From contig NC_085112.1 of NCBI RefSeq assembly GCF_030269925.1, forward strand, positions 9,115,501 through 9,179,500: a stretch of DNA of 64,000 nt, given 5' to 3'. The position numbers were made by a program, and so were the translations under genes. The number at the start of each line of letters is the position of its first letter. Position 1 is the first letter of the stretch. Shown piece after piece: positions 1 through 8,578 of the stretch. Source of the stretch: Bombyx mori (taxonomy: Eukaryota > Arthropoda > Insecta > Lepidoptera > Bombycidae). The notes under the pieces were generated by a model. It was not told where the DNA came from. It saw only the letters and a program-made list of their open reading frames with translations, and did no database searches.

Positions 1-78
1 CCTTTGCTCGCCCACCTGTCGTGGTGAAGCTGGAAAGGCCTCCAGGCCACCAGTAATCTTTCAATCATAAAAAAAAAA
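1..78 (+). mobile_element. 3' tail of a Jockey-type LINE
   Basis: The first 64 bases match, in reverse complement, the 3' untranslated end of the large LINE at 8.3-12.1 kb (shared words such as TGCTCGCCCACCTG and GGAAAGGCCTCC), and are followed by an A-run from about position 68. This is the polyadenylated 3' end of another copy inserted on the plus strand; its body lies off the left edge of the window, so its length and integrity cannot be judged. Confidence 0.75.
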
Positions 79-866
79 AAAAAACTTTTCAAGTGATGCA
101 ACTGTACGCTTTCTTACAATAACATCATTTTTTCTTACACTATTTTTAATTCAAATTTATTAAAATTTATTTTCTATTTTTTAGTTGGATTTTCTATAAA
201 AGCGTATTTTGTTAGTTTTTTTAAACTATTATTTATTTTTCATTTTTTAGATGAATTTCAACTTTTTCAATATATTTTTTTAATATTGAATTGTTATCGG
301 TCCTTAATAAGTATACCAAATTTCGAGTTAATCCGACGTGTTGAAGGGGGTCAAAATCATGTCCAAAGATTCCGTTACATACTAACATACATACGTCTGA
401 AGCTATTAAAAGCGTATTAAAAATATATAAACAATGTATAAAAAAAAGTTTGCTTGTTAAATTTTAACCGTAAATATATACATACATAATAATATATTAA
501 CAAGACACTTCGGAATGTTTAATATATAATGTAGATGGGACTCATAAATTGTTTAAAATAAATAGGTGATGCGTAATGTGCTATGTCTGGAAACTTGGTT
601 GAGTCCTTAGAAGAACTTTGGCATAGCCCTTAACTCGTACCAAGACCTCTTAATTACTTGGTATAACGTCAGTCTGAATTAAGCAGCTTACGACGTAGAG
701 TTATGTTTAAATCATATTATTAGCGTATCAATCATAATTTAAAATTAATTTAGGTGGACTTGTACAATTGAAACTTTTCCCAAATTAGAGAATTTTATCA
801 AATTCTTACAGTATTGGGTAGATTTGCACGAGCAAACAGACTGTAATTTAAAATTTTTATTTTTGT
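79..866. other. AT-rich stretch with a weak repeat remnant
   Basis: No gene is seen. The part around 305-420 (a run reading 'accaaatttcgagttaatcc' onward) resembles a dispersed lepidopteran repeat remnant, but I cannot assign a family. The rest is low-complexity AT-rich DNA. Confidence 0.5.
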
Positions 867-1210
867 CTAGCGACCCGACCGCAGTTCGCTTCGGAAATTT
901 ATATTTTATTATTGATAGCTGAGTCCCGAGGTTATTGTCGTACCGCGGGTGACGCCGCGGGGCGAAGCTAGTCTAATAAAAGTAGCCTAAGTTACTCCTT
1001 ATATCATCAGCTACTTAGTAGTGAAAGTCTCGTCAAAATCGGTCCAGCCGTTCCAGAGATTAACCGGAACAAGCAGACAGACAAAAGTTGTTAAAAATGT
1101 TATTTTGGTGTATGTACCGTATATATATACATATTCATATTATGCATGTAGTAAAAACCGGTTATTTCAATATTACAAACAGACACTCCAATTTTATTTA
1201 TATGTATAGA
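867..1210 (-). mobile_element. non-autonomous Helitron
   Basis: On the minus strand the element opens with TCTATACATA just after a host A (position 1211 read on the minus strand) and closes with GGTCGCTAG (CTAG at 867-870). A TC start, a CTAG end, no terminal inverted repeats and a length of about 340 bp are typical of small non-autonomous Helitrons. No helicase or Rep coding sequence is present. The base after CTAG is A rather than the usual T, so the 3' boundary is less certain. A second CTAG|T at 968-971 on the plus strand, preceded by a GC-rich hairpin-like sequence, may be a nested or chimeric end. Confidence 0.6.
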
Positions 1211-1261
1211 TAAAAAAAATATGTTTCTTTATTTTGTCCTTATCCTCCTTTTGATATAGTG

Positions 1262-1690
1262 TTTTTATATCTCTTGCAGGCAGACGAGCATACGGTTCCC
1301 ATGATGGTGAGTGCTTACTGTCGTCCATGAACATTACCAGTGCTGAGGTAGAGCCAAGTCTCTGCCTACGGAGCAGAGCCAGGCCGCTGCCTGGCCTATG
1401 TAGGCAGACAAGCATGCTGCCGACTTAATAGTAATTGGTTACTGTCAGTCATGGACGTCAGCTATATTAGCAAGCTGCTATCCACCGGTAAGCACTATCC
1501 TCGAGCCTAATTTGATGAAGCACTTGTTATAACGCTCGGGAAACACTGCAGAGGGAAATTCATTCCAAAACCGGGTAATACGTGGCAAAGGGCGACCCAG
1601 AGATAAGGGCGGTACTCCACGCGAGGCGTTGTGGCCTACAGGATGAAATGCCCGGTATATTCGTACTGTGCGATGTGACTATGCCGGTGT
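1262..1690 (-). pseudogene. CR1-like LINE, RT C-terminus and 3' tail, decayed
   Basis: Read on the minus strand, the right part (about 1490-1690) translates in one frame to a C-terminal reverse-transcriptase piece with the run RITRFWNEFPSAVFPERYNK, a family signature just upstream of the 3' tail. The left part (about 1275-1480) holds the tail that recurs across the window (GGCAGACGAGCATACGG), here apparently twice in tandem with strong divergence. The copy is 5'-truncated, broken by stops and old. It shows that the short tails at 6.3, 15.3, 40.8, 41.1, 42.2 and 61.0 kb are the 3' end of this LINE rather than an independent SINE. Confidence 0.65.
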
Positions 1691-1871
1691 TCAAATCCCT
1701 CTGATATCAATATGCGAAATGAAATAAATATCAAATTTATGTTCACGAATGACTTCCACGTTAAATGTATTACCATACAAAGCTATTCATTTGCGTATTA
1801 TATTTTAGACAAACTTGATATATGTATGTCTATTAAATAATATAAGCAATACTTTCGTAATGATGAAAACG
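1691..1871. other. AT-rich spacer
   Basis: No feature recognised between the LINE remnant and the next SINE. Confidence 0.5.
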
Positions 1872-2120
1872 TTTTTTTTTTATTGCTTAGATGGGTGGAC
1901 GAGCTCACAGCCCACCCGGTGTTAAGTGGTTACTGGAGCCCATAGACATCTACGACGTAAATGCGCCACCCACCTTAAGATATCAGTTCTAAGGTCTCAG
2001 TATAGTTACAACGGCTGCCCCACCCTTCAAACCGAAACGCATTACTGCTTCCCGGCAGAAATAGGCGGGGTGGTGGTACTTACCCGCGCGGACTCACAAG
2101 AGGTCCTACCACCAGTAAAA
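1872..2120 (-). mobile_element. Bm1-type SINE, 5'-truncated
   Basis: The minus strand carries the 3' two thirds of the SINE that recurs throughout the window: GGTGGTAGGACCTC, CCGGGAAGCAGTAATGCG, TTAGAACTGATATC and the CATCTAAGCAATAAAAA tail, seen on the plus strand as a T-run from 1871. The tRNA-like head is absent. It faces an opposite-strand copy 70 bp away. Confidence 0.85.
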
Positions 2121-2186
2121 CGTGTAAAAAAACGGCAAGGGAGTAAGTAAAATTCCTTCTGGAAATAATAATCTTCTGGAATTTTT

Positions 2187-2278
2187 CACTGGTGGTAGGA
2201 CCTCTTGTGAGTCCGCACGCGTAGGTACCACCACCCCGCCTATTTCTGAGGTGAAGCAGTAATGCATTTCGGTCGGAA
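2187..2278 (+). mobile_element. Bm1-type SINE internal fragment, inverted to its neighbour
   Basis: The segment CACTGGTGGTAGGACCTC through AGCAGTAATGCATTTCGGT is the middle of Bm1 in plus orientation. It is the reverse complement of about 80 bp of the preceding copy, with roughly 70 bp between them. Neither the head nor the A-tail is present. Confidence 0.8.
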
Positions 2279-2540
2279 TAATAAAAATAATAATATACAG
2301 TCTGCATACATACGTAGTCGAGTTCCAAAAAACGGGAAGGCAGGTGCATACTAACAATGCACAATAGTTCTGTGTTGATTGTGCAGAAAATTGCGCGCAG
2401 TGGAAAATTCATGCTCGGAATTTGCGTCTTTTGATGAAGTTTTTGTTCAGCAACGCTGACGTGCATTATAATTCAGTCGTTAATCGTGTTGTGTTTTCGT
2501 ATTTATTATTGATATTATACAAAAGGCGTAAATAAATTTA

Positions 2541-2839
2541 TCTTTATACTTATATATAAAAATGAATTGCTGTTCGTTAGTCTCGCTAAAACTCGAGAAC
2601 AGCTGGACCGATTTGGCTAATTTTAGTCTTAAATTATTTGTGGAAGTCCAGAGAAGGTTTAAAAGTTAAATAAATATGAAAATGCTCGGAATTAAATAAA
2701 ACTAACAATTTTGTTTTTCATTTGATGTGAGATCCCCCATCGGACGGATTCCTTTTGTTTGTATTAAGTTTATTTTATACAAAAGCTTAGGTCTTTTATT
2801 TATCGATCGAGGCACTACGAAATCTGCCGGGTCAGCTAG
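2541..2839 (+). mobile_element. non-autonomous Helitron, family 1 copy a
   Basis: It starts TCTTTATACT after a host A and ends CGGGTCAGCTAG followed by T. Near-identical copies lie at 17358-17645 and 40052-40339. Shared internal landmarks are TGCTGTTCGTTAGTCTCGC, AGTCCAGAGAAGGTTTAAAA and GAGGCACTACGAA. There is no coding capacity and there are no inverted terminal repeats. CTAG before T in all three copies fits Helitron insertion between A and T. Confidence 0.7.
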
Positions 2840-3045
2840 TAAACAATAAATAAACGTTCTGTAATACACCTAAAATATGAAAAGCTTTGCACAGTGAACA
2901 AAATTGTTCTTAAACAAATTTTAATATGTGTCGTGATAATGTAAAACTAAGCATTTTGCAAAAAAATGTGTGAGACGTGAGTGCAAGTCACACGCGGTAG
3001 AAGTGAAAATTATAAGAAATAAGAATAATCGTACCACCATATAAG

Positions 3046-3249
3046 AACCACTCCGCAGCGCAATGGAGCAGCCTCACCCTGGGGGAACCGCCTGCATGAT
3101 CACGGTATCCCCTACGTCAGGTATGTGTGATTTAGCAAGAGAAATACGAGAACATCTATTAATTGTGTAACATCTCGTCACCGCGATTCAGGAATTGTTG
3201 AATTTACGTGCAGCGACATCTGTTGATAACAAACAATAAATAGAAATAA
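3046..3249 (+). repeat. dispersed 200-bp repeat, copy A
   Basis: From CACTCCGCAG to AATAAATAGAAA this matches 52974-53170 closely. Copy B sits within a larger element with inverted-repeat-like ends; here those flanks are missing. Both copies contain an AGGTAAGT or AGGTATGT word that resembles a 5' splice site. Family not recognised. Confidence 0.7.
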
Positions 3250-3440
3250 AAGTATCTCTGGGCGCTCCGAGAGCCACGACAGTATGCACGGACGTCAAAA
3301 ACACGCTGAACTAGTCGGGGACGCGAGACCGTGTGGAGCGCTTCGTGATTTGTCGGCGCCGCTCGGAGCCGCTTCGGCAAGCCAATCACGGTACACTTAT
3401 TTTTTCGTTTCGTTTCATTTCGTTTCATCGAGTTTAAAAT
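3250..3440. other. GC-rich unique-looking segment
   Basis: GC-rich compared with its surroundings, with several CpG dinucleotides, a CCAAT word (GCCAATCACG) and a TTTCG/TTTCA-rich run at 3400-3428. It could be an old promoter or exon of a host gene or part of a repeat; nothing in it decides this. Confidence 0.25.
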
Positions 3441-4130
3441 CACAACGATTCTAAAGAGGTTTCACTTCAAAAATAAGAGCAATTTTACAGGTCTCATTTA
3501 GTTAATTCACAAATCATATTGTATCTTATCCCCAGCAAATTCATTAAGAAATCGTACAGGCAGCAACTCAATTGAGAGTCCTAAATTAAGCCTGATTGAA
3601 TGTAGTCCAGTGGTCGACCAAATAACAATTTCGAGAGTCGGAGCTTCCAATCTGGTTCGAGAAACTAAGGTGTTGCATAAATAGGGCTAAATTGGAATTC
3701 AACGAAATTCACATATACACACGAACAGGGACTGGACGTCCGAACTGCAGTAGGTACATAGGGAAATGAAGTTACAAACTTCGAAGTTAGCAGTGTCGAC
3801 CTCAACCACTGTGACTTCAGTCGAATTCACACTGGGATTAAAGTTAATAGCTGCTGTATGTGAATTAAATTGGAACCGGTCAAATGATTTCAATAGTGGT
3901 CTGATTTCAGTTCGAATGGTAGCTAATTTCGTGTCGATATTATTATACCCTGTTATACACGAATACGACTACTGCCATAGTTAATTTAAGATTATTATCA
4001 TCTTTGACGATCAATATAACTATCTTCAATAATTCATAATTTAATGATGATTCGATTGAAATAATCTTATCTCAACTTATTTGAAATTCAGCCTCTGACT
4101 TGCTCCAGAGAGTTCTTCTCTTTAGAAACA
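3441..4130. other. no recognisable feature
   Basis: Overlapping open frames at 3699-3984 occur on both strands over the same bases, which suggests chance or an old repeat. No domain or repeat family is recognised. Confidence 0.5.
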
Positions 4131-4365
4131 AGCTTTGATCGCTTTTCCTGCATATCGCGCATCCCCATGCATTATCTGCACAACAATGCATCTTAACTAT
4201 AGACGGAGAGCACTGAACCTAGTGGAACGCCAGGGTTCATGGTCCTGGAAACGGAGTAGCAGCCGTCGACGACAATTGTGATGCGTCGTCCATACAAAAA
4301 GCTACAAACCACTTGAGTCCTTCGGTGATTTCGTAAGCCAGTAACTTTGATAGAAGTGCCTCATG
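4131..4365 (-). pseudogene. decayed CR1-like LINE reverse transcriptase fragment
   Basis: On the minus strand, scattered over several frames, are recognisable RT motifs in order: LLSKLLAYEITEGL, then GRRITIVVDGCYS, then NPGVPLGSVLS (the G-P-Q-G-S-LSP box), and then MHCCADN, where the catalytic Y-A-D-D would be expected. Frameshifts and stops separate them, and the catalytic aspartate pair has become D-N. This is a dead fragment of the finger-palm region. It belongs to the same broad LINE group as the remnants at 1.3 kb and 48 kb, but the exact family is not certain. Confidence 0.6.
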
Positions 4366-4436
4366 CTACACCTTTTTTTTTCAACGCTGTGAAATTCGCT
4401 TACGTATACCTAATTTAAAGGGTAGCAGACCAGGTT

Positions 4437-4853
4437 GTGTCAGACTCCGACACCTCGAAAGAAGAAAAGGGAGAAGAGGAAGTCCTTATATTATTCCGAT
4501 CCATTCCTAGGAGACTACACCTTGAGAAAAGCGCGCAGGGCGCGCAGCGCGAGCCATGGAAATTTGGACCCACAAAATCAACTACCCCAAAATCGAATAC
4601 CCCATCAAGCTCCACTACACTGATTAGACGAAATCTACGGTACCATATAGTGCACGCCAAAAGTCCACTTTCATTGGTACCCATCCTGATGATAGGTAGG
4701 AATTTCATCACCGGGAAAAAAGGAAGGGCGTTGTCTCGGGAGACACATTGTGGGCGGCGCATAGAAGCAGCCTTGCGCTACCTAACTGACAGGTTTGGCG
4801 TCAGTATCGCCACGAGATCTCGGCGCGGGCACTCCCAACGCGGTCACATTTGA
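4437..4853 (+). CDS. unrecognised open frame, probably transposon-derived
   Basis: A 138-codon open frame starts at an ATG and begins MSDSDTSKEEKGEEE, followed by a basic, Ser/Thr/Pro-rich stretch (TKSTTPKSNTPSSSTT) and an Arg-rich C-terminus. It is open in an AT-rich neighbourhood, and the opposite strand is also open over 115 codons. There are no membrane segments, zinc motifs or catalytic motifs. An acidic-then-basic low-complexity N-terminus could be the start of a retroelement gag-like protein. The flanks (a dead RT fragment to the left) make a transposable-element origin more likely than a host gene. I do not recognise the family and would not assign a function. Confidence 0.25.
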   Translation: MSDSDTSKEEKGEEEVLILFRSIPRRLHLEKSAQGAQREPWKFGPTKSTTPKSNTPSSSTTLIRRNLRYHIVHAKSPLSLVPILMIGRNFITGKKGRALSRETHCGRRIEAALRYLTDRFGVSIATRSRRGHSQRGHI

Positions 4854-6120
4854 AACGTCATCGTGCGGGTGTCCACATTGGTGACAACCCAGATATGACT
4901 CCCCCCTCCCTGTGAATTTGGCATAAAAGACGATCGAGCTCGCGGTAACAGTATCAGCTGATATTTTAAGTAATCGCCAGAGACTTAGGAATTACCAGTA
5001 TCTGCAAGCGATGGCAACTAGTTACAAACGCGTCAACCGTACAATTTTTGTTCATAAGCAGCAATTAAAAATACGTATTGCCATCTGAAGTGGAAGAATC
5101 AATTTCATGCGAACGATAGTTGTTCTACTCGTCGATCCGAATGCATTCTTGCTTTACAATATAAATAGTCTAAAAGTACTACTGTAATTCTCTCCTGTCT
5201 AAAAGCTGGGACAACTGCTATGCAATTCAGTTGAGATTTTGACCTCAGAACTCGACATGATCGACGGAATTTACGTTGATATATACCGACCCCGGTAACT
5301 GATTTGGTATGAGCTGGAACTCATACACCTATATGGTGCTTCAACCGGTGTGAGCTCGCAACTTACTCCACCAACCTAGTGCTAACAGTTATGAATGCCT
5401 AAACGAATTTACTGAAGTTATCCATTTGAGACGCTGCCAACAGTGCATAAGCACTCGTTTTCTTAATAGATCCAACTATAGTTTTAAAACTATTTCCAGC
5501 AACTGAAACAGGTGGATACACTTTAAAAATTCCTCTACGTTTCGAGATTGTGCTTCGCCAAGTCCAACTTTATCTAACAGCTGATTGCGAGACTTTTCTT
5601 TGGGAAACTATCGTTAGAATCTTTGCTTCCGTTTTTCTTTAAAGTTTGTTCAAACAACTTATTTCGTTGTCAATATAAAGCAAAAACATTGTTTTGCTTT
5701 TAATTTTCCTTTCCAGTGCGCCCATGTGCAAGAAATTTGCACAGCAACAATTTGCAGAAAAAACTCCTAAACTGCTATGACTCAGGTACAATTGTATTAG
5801 TTGGATAGGGTATTCTTTGGAAACGAAGTTAACCTTATGTTAGGCATCCTTCTTTGGGGCCTGTAGTAGGTAATATTTTGGACGAGCAGGTACACAACAG
5901 CAAGTGGCCTGTGACCTTGATCGTTAATTTCAGAGATGTCACTTAACCTCTGGATTTATCTAACAGCAGTTTTGTGATCTGCACTAAAACTTTCAAATTT
6001 ATTTCTTTAGTGAGAGACACTAGGTCACAGCAAATCTGGTATTGCGTCGTTATTGAAATTCATAGACATTAGAGTATATATATCTCCGATTTGTGCCGAG
6101 ATCGAAAAACAGTATTATGT
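4854..6120. other. no recognisable gene
   Basis: Contains a TATA-like word at 4922-4930 (GCATAAAAGACG) followed about 25 bases later by CAGTATCAG, a layout seen at some retroelement promoters but too weak to call. Otherwise unrecognised DNA with short chance frames. Confidence 0.45.
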
Positions 6121-6126
6121 AAAGAC

Positions 6127-6153
6127 TGAAAAAAAAAAAAAAAAAAAAAAAAA
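6127..6153 (+). repeat. poly-A tract
   Basis: About 27 consecutive A residues. It may be the tail of an old retrotransposed copy, but the upstream sequence does not match any family I recognise. Confidence 0.8.
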
Positions 6154-6283
6154 CTTGAACGCGTGTTGATTAATGGCAGAAATTGGCAAGATTTTGGTAC
6201 GAGTACCGTCCCATGAGAGTTATGTTTCGCTTTAATACCAGCAAATAATAAACAGTTCATTTTCAGCGTAAACTGCTTAATAA

Positions 6284-6400
6284 TGGTTGACAACGACTTG
6301 GCTCTTCCCTTGGCTTTCCTCACGTCCATGGGCGACGGTTACTATCCACCATCGGGTGAGCCGTATGCTCGTCTGCATACAATGGCATAAAAAAAGCGTC
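6284..6400 (+). mobile_element. CR1-like LINE 3' tail, 5'-truncated
   Basis: Diverged copy of the recurring LINE tail (GACTTGGCTCTTCCCTTGG, CCATGGGCGACGG, GCCGTATGCTCGTCTGC) with a short A-tail at 6391-6398. Confidence 0.75.
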
Positions 6401-6569
6401 CGATGTACCTTGATGCAGTTCAAACTACCCAATAGGAGTAACATGGCGCTGCACAGACTATGCTTATTTTTATCACTCCACGCAAGACGGCGGAAAGATG
6501 ATTTGGCAAATAAACTAACCGCTGCTTCTCTCGGCCAACGGAGTCTTTGAAGTTCAAATTAGTTGGCAG

Positions 6570-6582
6570 GGGGGGGGGGGGC
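6570..6582. repeat. poly-G tract
   Basis: Uninterrupted G-run of about 12-13 bases; likely a mononucleotide microsatellite that may vary in length between individuals or assemblies. Confidence 0.8.
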
Positions 6583-6599
6583 GTGTATTTTCTTATCAA

Positions 6600-7335
6600 C
6601 CCATGCATGATTTTATCTAGAAAATTAAAGAATTCCCTTCATTTTTTCTTATCAATTCCCAATAGAAACATTCTACGAAAACTTTGTCAAAAGCTTCTGA
6701 GCTGAAAATGAACCGGCTGAAACCCTGTTGTAGGTTAAGAGTACAGCCGCAATAGATTATTATTATCATAACACTATCCCACGTGGCTTAAATTTGTATA
6801 AATTGAAGTGAATGCCACATTTTCTAATAAACTGTAGTATTTTTAATATTATTTACAATATAACTGAAGAATAATTTTAATGATGCTCGTTTCTGTTGCC
6901 ATCGAAGGTAGATTAGCCTATGGTTTGCCGTCGAGTTATAGACAACACCAATGCCAGGGCCACAACTAAGCCGCGAACGTTAATAAAATGTTTTAAAAAT
7001 ACGTCCGTAGGTAACAAATGAGACACGCACTATTGCGTTCATTCATGATTATGCAATTACTTCAATTAATTAATTTTAATTAATTTTGGGACGGCCGGCC
7101 ATAATTGTGCTAGTTTAAATGATTTTATTTGCGAACAAATTTTTAATAGATTTTATTCGTTTTTTCACGATTTCACGAACTTCACGATTTACTTTTAAGG
7201 CAAATAAATTTAAATTAAAACCTATCCACGATCTCCCAAATATAGATAATGTGGCTACAAAAAACAAACTGTGGAAAATTACAGCCAAATTCGGAATACT
7301 TAGCTTTAACAAAGATTATGGCTAATTGAACCAAT
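6600..7335. other. AT-rich stretch, nothing recognised
   Basis: Overlapping open frames on both strands at 7115-7325 share the same AT-rich bases and have no domain signature. Confidence 0.5.
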
Positions 7336-8104
7336 TTTTTTTTTTCGGGCCGTGGGCCAGACCTCCTACGAGGTCCCCGCGCCTATGGGGCGCGTAGAGT
7401 ATGTGGGACTCAACGATCTGCGTCATGGAGAGCAGACCGCGGGCCCAAGGAATTTTAGGGCCCACCCACTAAACGACTCCCCTGCACTCTTACACCCGAG
7501 ATCTCCGTCTGGGGTCAAAACCCGGACAGAGTAGGGGGGTTCCCGCGGTCAACACTACAACCAGACACGCGGCGCCACCCCGAGGACGCCCGACTGACGG
7601 GTCGTCGAAGCAATAGTAGACGAGCAACGACGTCGGTCTCCGCGGTACGGCAGCCCTACTAGGCCGCCCGGGCGATGCCGCTGGTGTTCCGGGATACCCC
7701 GCTGGGCCAGAACCAGCCTGCCGGGTCGGAACGCGATACACCGCCCACCGGGTTGCTCTTCCACAGTATCTTCGGCGACGACAGCGACGACGAAAATGCG
7801 GACCGCATCGTAGTCCGCAGCCGCCGACGCGTCGTCCCGTCCTCCTGGTGCCAGCGCGCTAGAGTGACGGTAGCGTGCGGCGCAGCCTCAACCCCCTTAG
7901 GTCACCCCGTGACCATTACCGGGAGGAGACTACCTCCTCATAGGGGCCGGAGCTGGACAAACGCCCTCCTCCGACCCCCCGCTCGGCGGCGGCGGCACGG
8001 CTACTTTTTTCCCGAGAGGGAAGAAGAGCTCTCCCTCTCCCGTTCCGCCGCCTCCTTCTGCGAGATGGTGGACTCGCAGAAGTCGAGCATCGCCTGCCAG
8101 TAAT
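7336..8104 (-). mobile_element. R1-clade LINE 3' end (RT C-terminus plus 3' UTR)
   Basis: GC-rich block on the minus strand. Its 5' part (8102 down to 8001) encodes the last 33 residues of a reverse transcriptase and ends at TAG: YWQAMLDFCESTISQKEAAE followed by an RERESSS-type tail, a C-terminus typical of R1-clade elements. About 650 bp of 3' UTR follow, and then a poly-A tail (T-run 7336-7346 on the plus strand). The copy is heavily 5'-truncated. Its UTR matches the plus-strand block at 15725-16344 (shared TGTGGAAGAGCAACCCGGT and AACACCAGCGGC). Strong GC bias sets it apart from the AT-rich host DNA. The exact family (R1, TRAS, SART or other) cannot be fixed from the tail. Confidence 0.65.
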
Positions 8105-8316
8105 TAAACCAATACCTCAACCTTGAATGGAATTCGGACCTCGTGATAAAGCTGTCAGGTCACTAAGCATTATCGAAAGAGGTGAATTTTATTGTTAAAT
8201 GAGTAATTTTATCAAGTAGATTGGATCTTCCATAACCATATTTTATCAGATAACTAATGTATCCTGTTCACACTCGACTAACTAACTAACGCTAATGACA
8301 TGAATAGAATCGATGT
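8105..8316. other. spacer
   Basis: AT-rich spacer between two LINE insertions; nothing recognised. Confidence 0.5.
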
Positions 8317-8578
8317 TTTTTTTTTTTTTTTTTTTTATTTTATTTTTTTTATGATTGAAGGATTACTGGTGGCCCGGAGGCCTTTCCAGTTTCACCAGGA
8401 CAGGTGGGCGAGCAAAGGCTCAGCCAGGAGGGGTGGGATTTGCTAACAGCTGCCCGAGCGCCTCCGAAGGAGACCTAACAACTCAAGAGTAGCTGCTTCG
8501 CGAATGAATCTACTACCGGATCGGAATCGCGACCCGCTGAGAAGATCCGGCGAGAAACTCAGCGAGCTGATTCATGGG
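8317..8578 (-). other. 3' UTR and poly-A tail of the Jockey-type LINE
   Basis: Minus-strand 3' UTR of about 225 bp downstream of the ORF2 stop, ending in a long A-tail (T-run from 8317 to about 8350 on the plus strand). The last 60 bases match the fragment at 1-64. A box beginning CTCAGTTTCTCGCCGGATC on the transcript strand is shared with fragments at 30.2 kb and 33.05 kb, so these probably derive from related elements. Confidence 0.75.

Noticed and set aside
2080..2466. A 128-codon minus-strand gene
   Set aside because: It runs through the inverted Bm1 pair; the translation (RRGGGTYACGLTRGPTT) is SINE sequence read in a chance frame.
7352..8103. Several GC-rich open frames on both strands
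   Set aside because: They overlap each other within the R1-clade LINE 3' UTR; only the 33-codon RT C-terminus at 8001-8102 (minus) matches a family.
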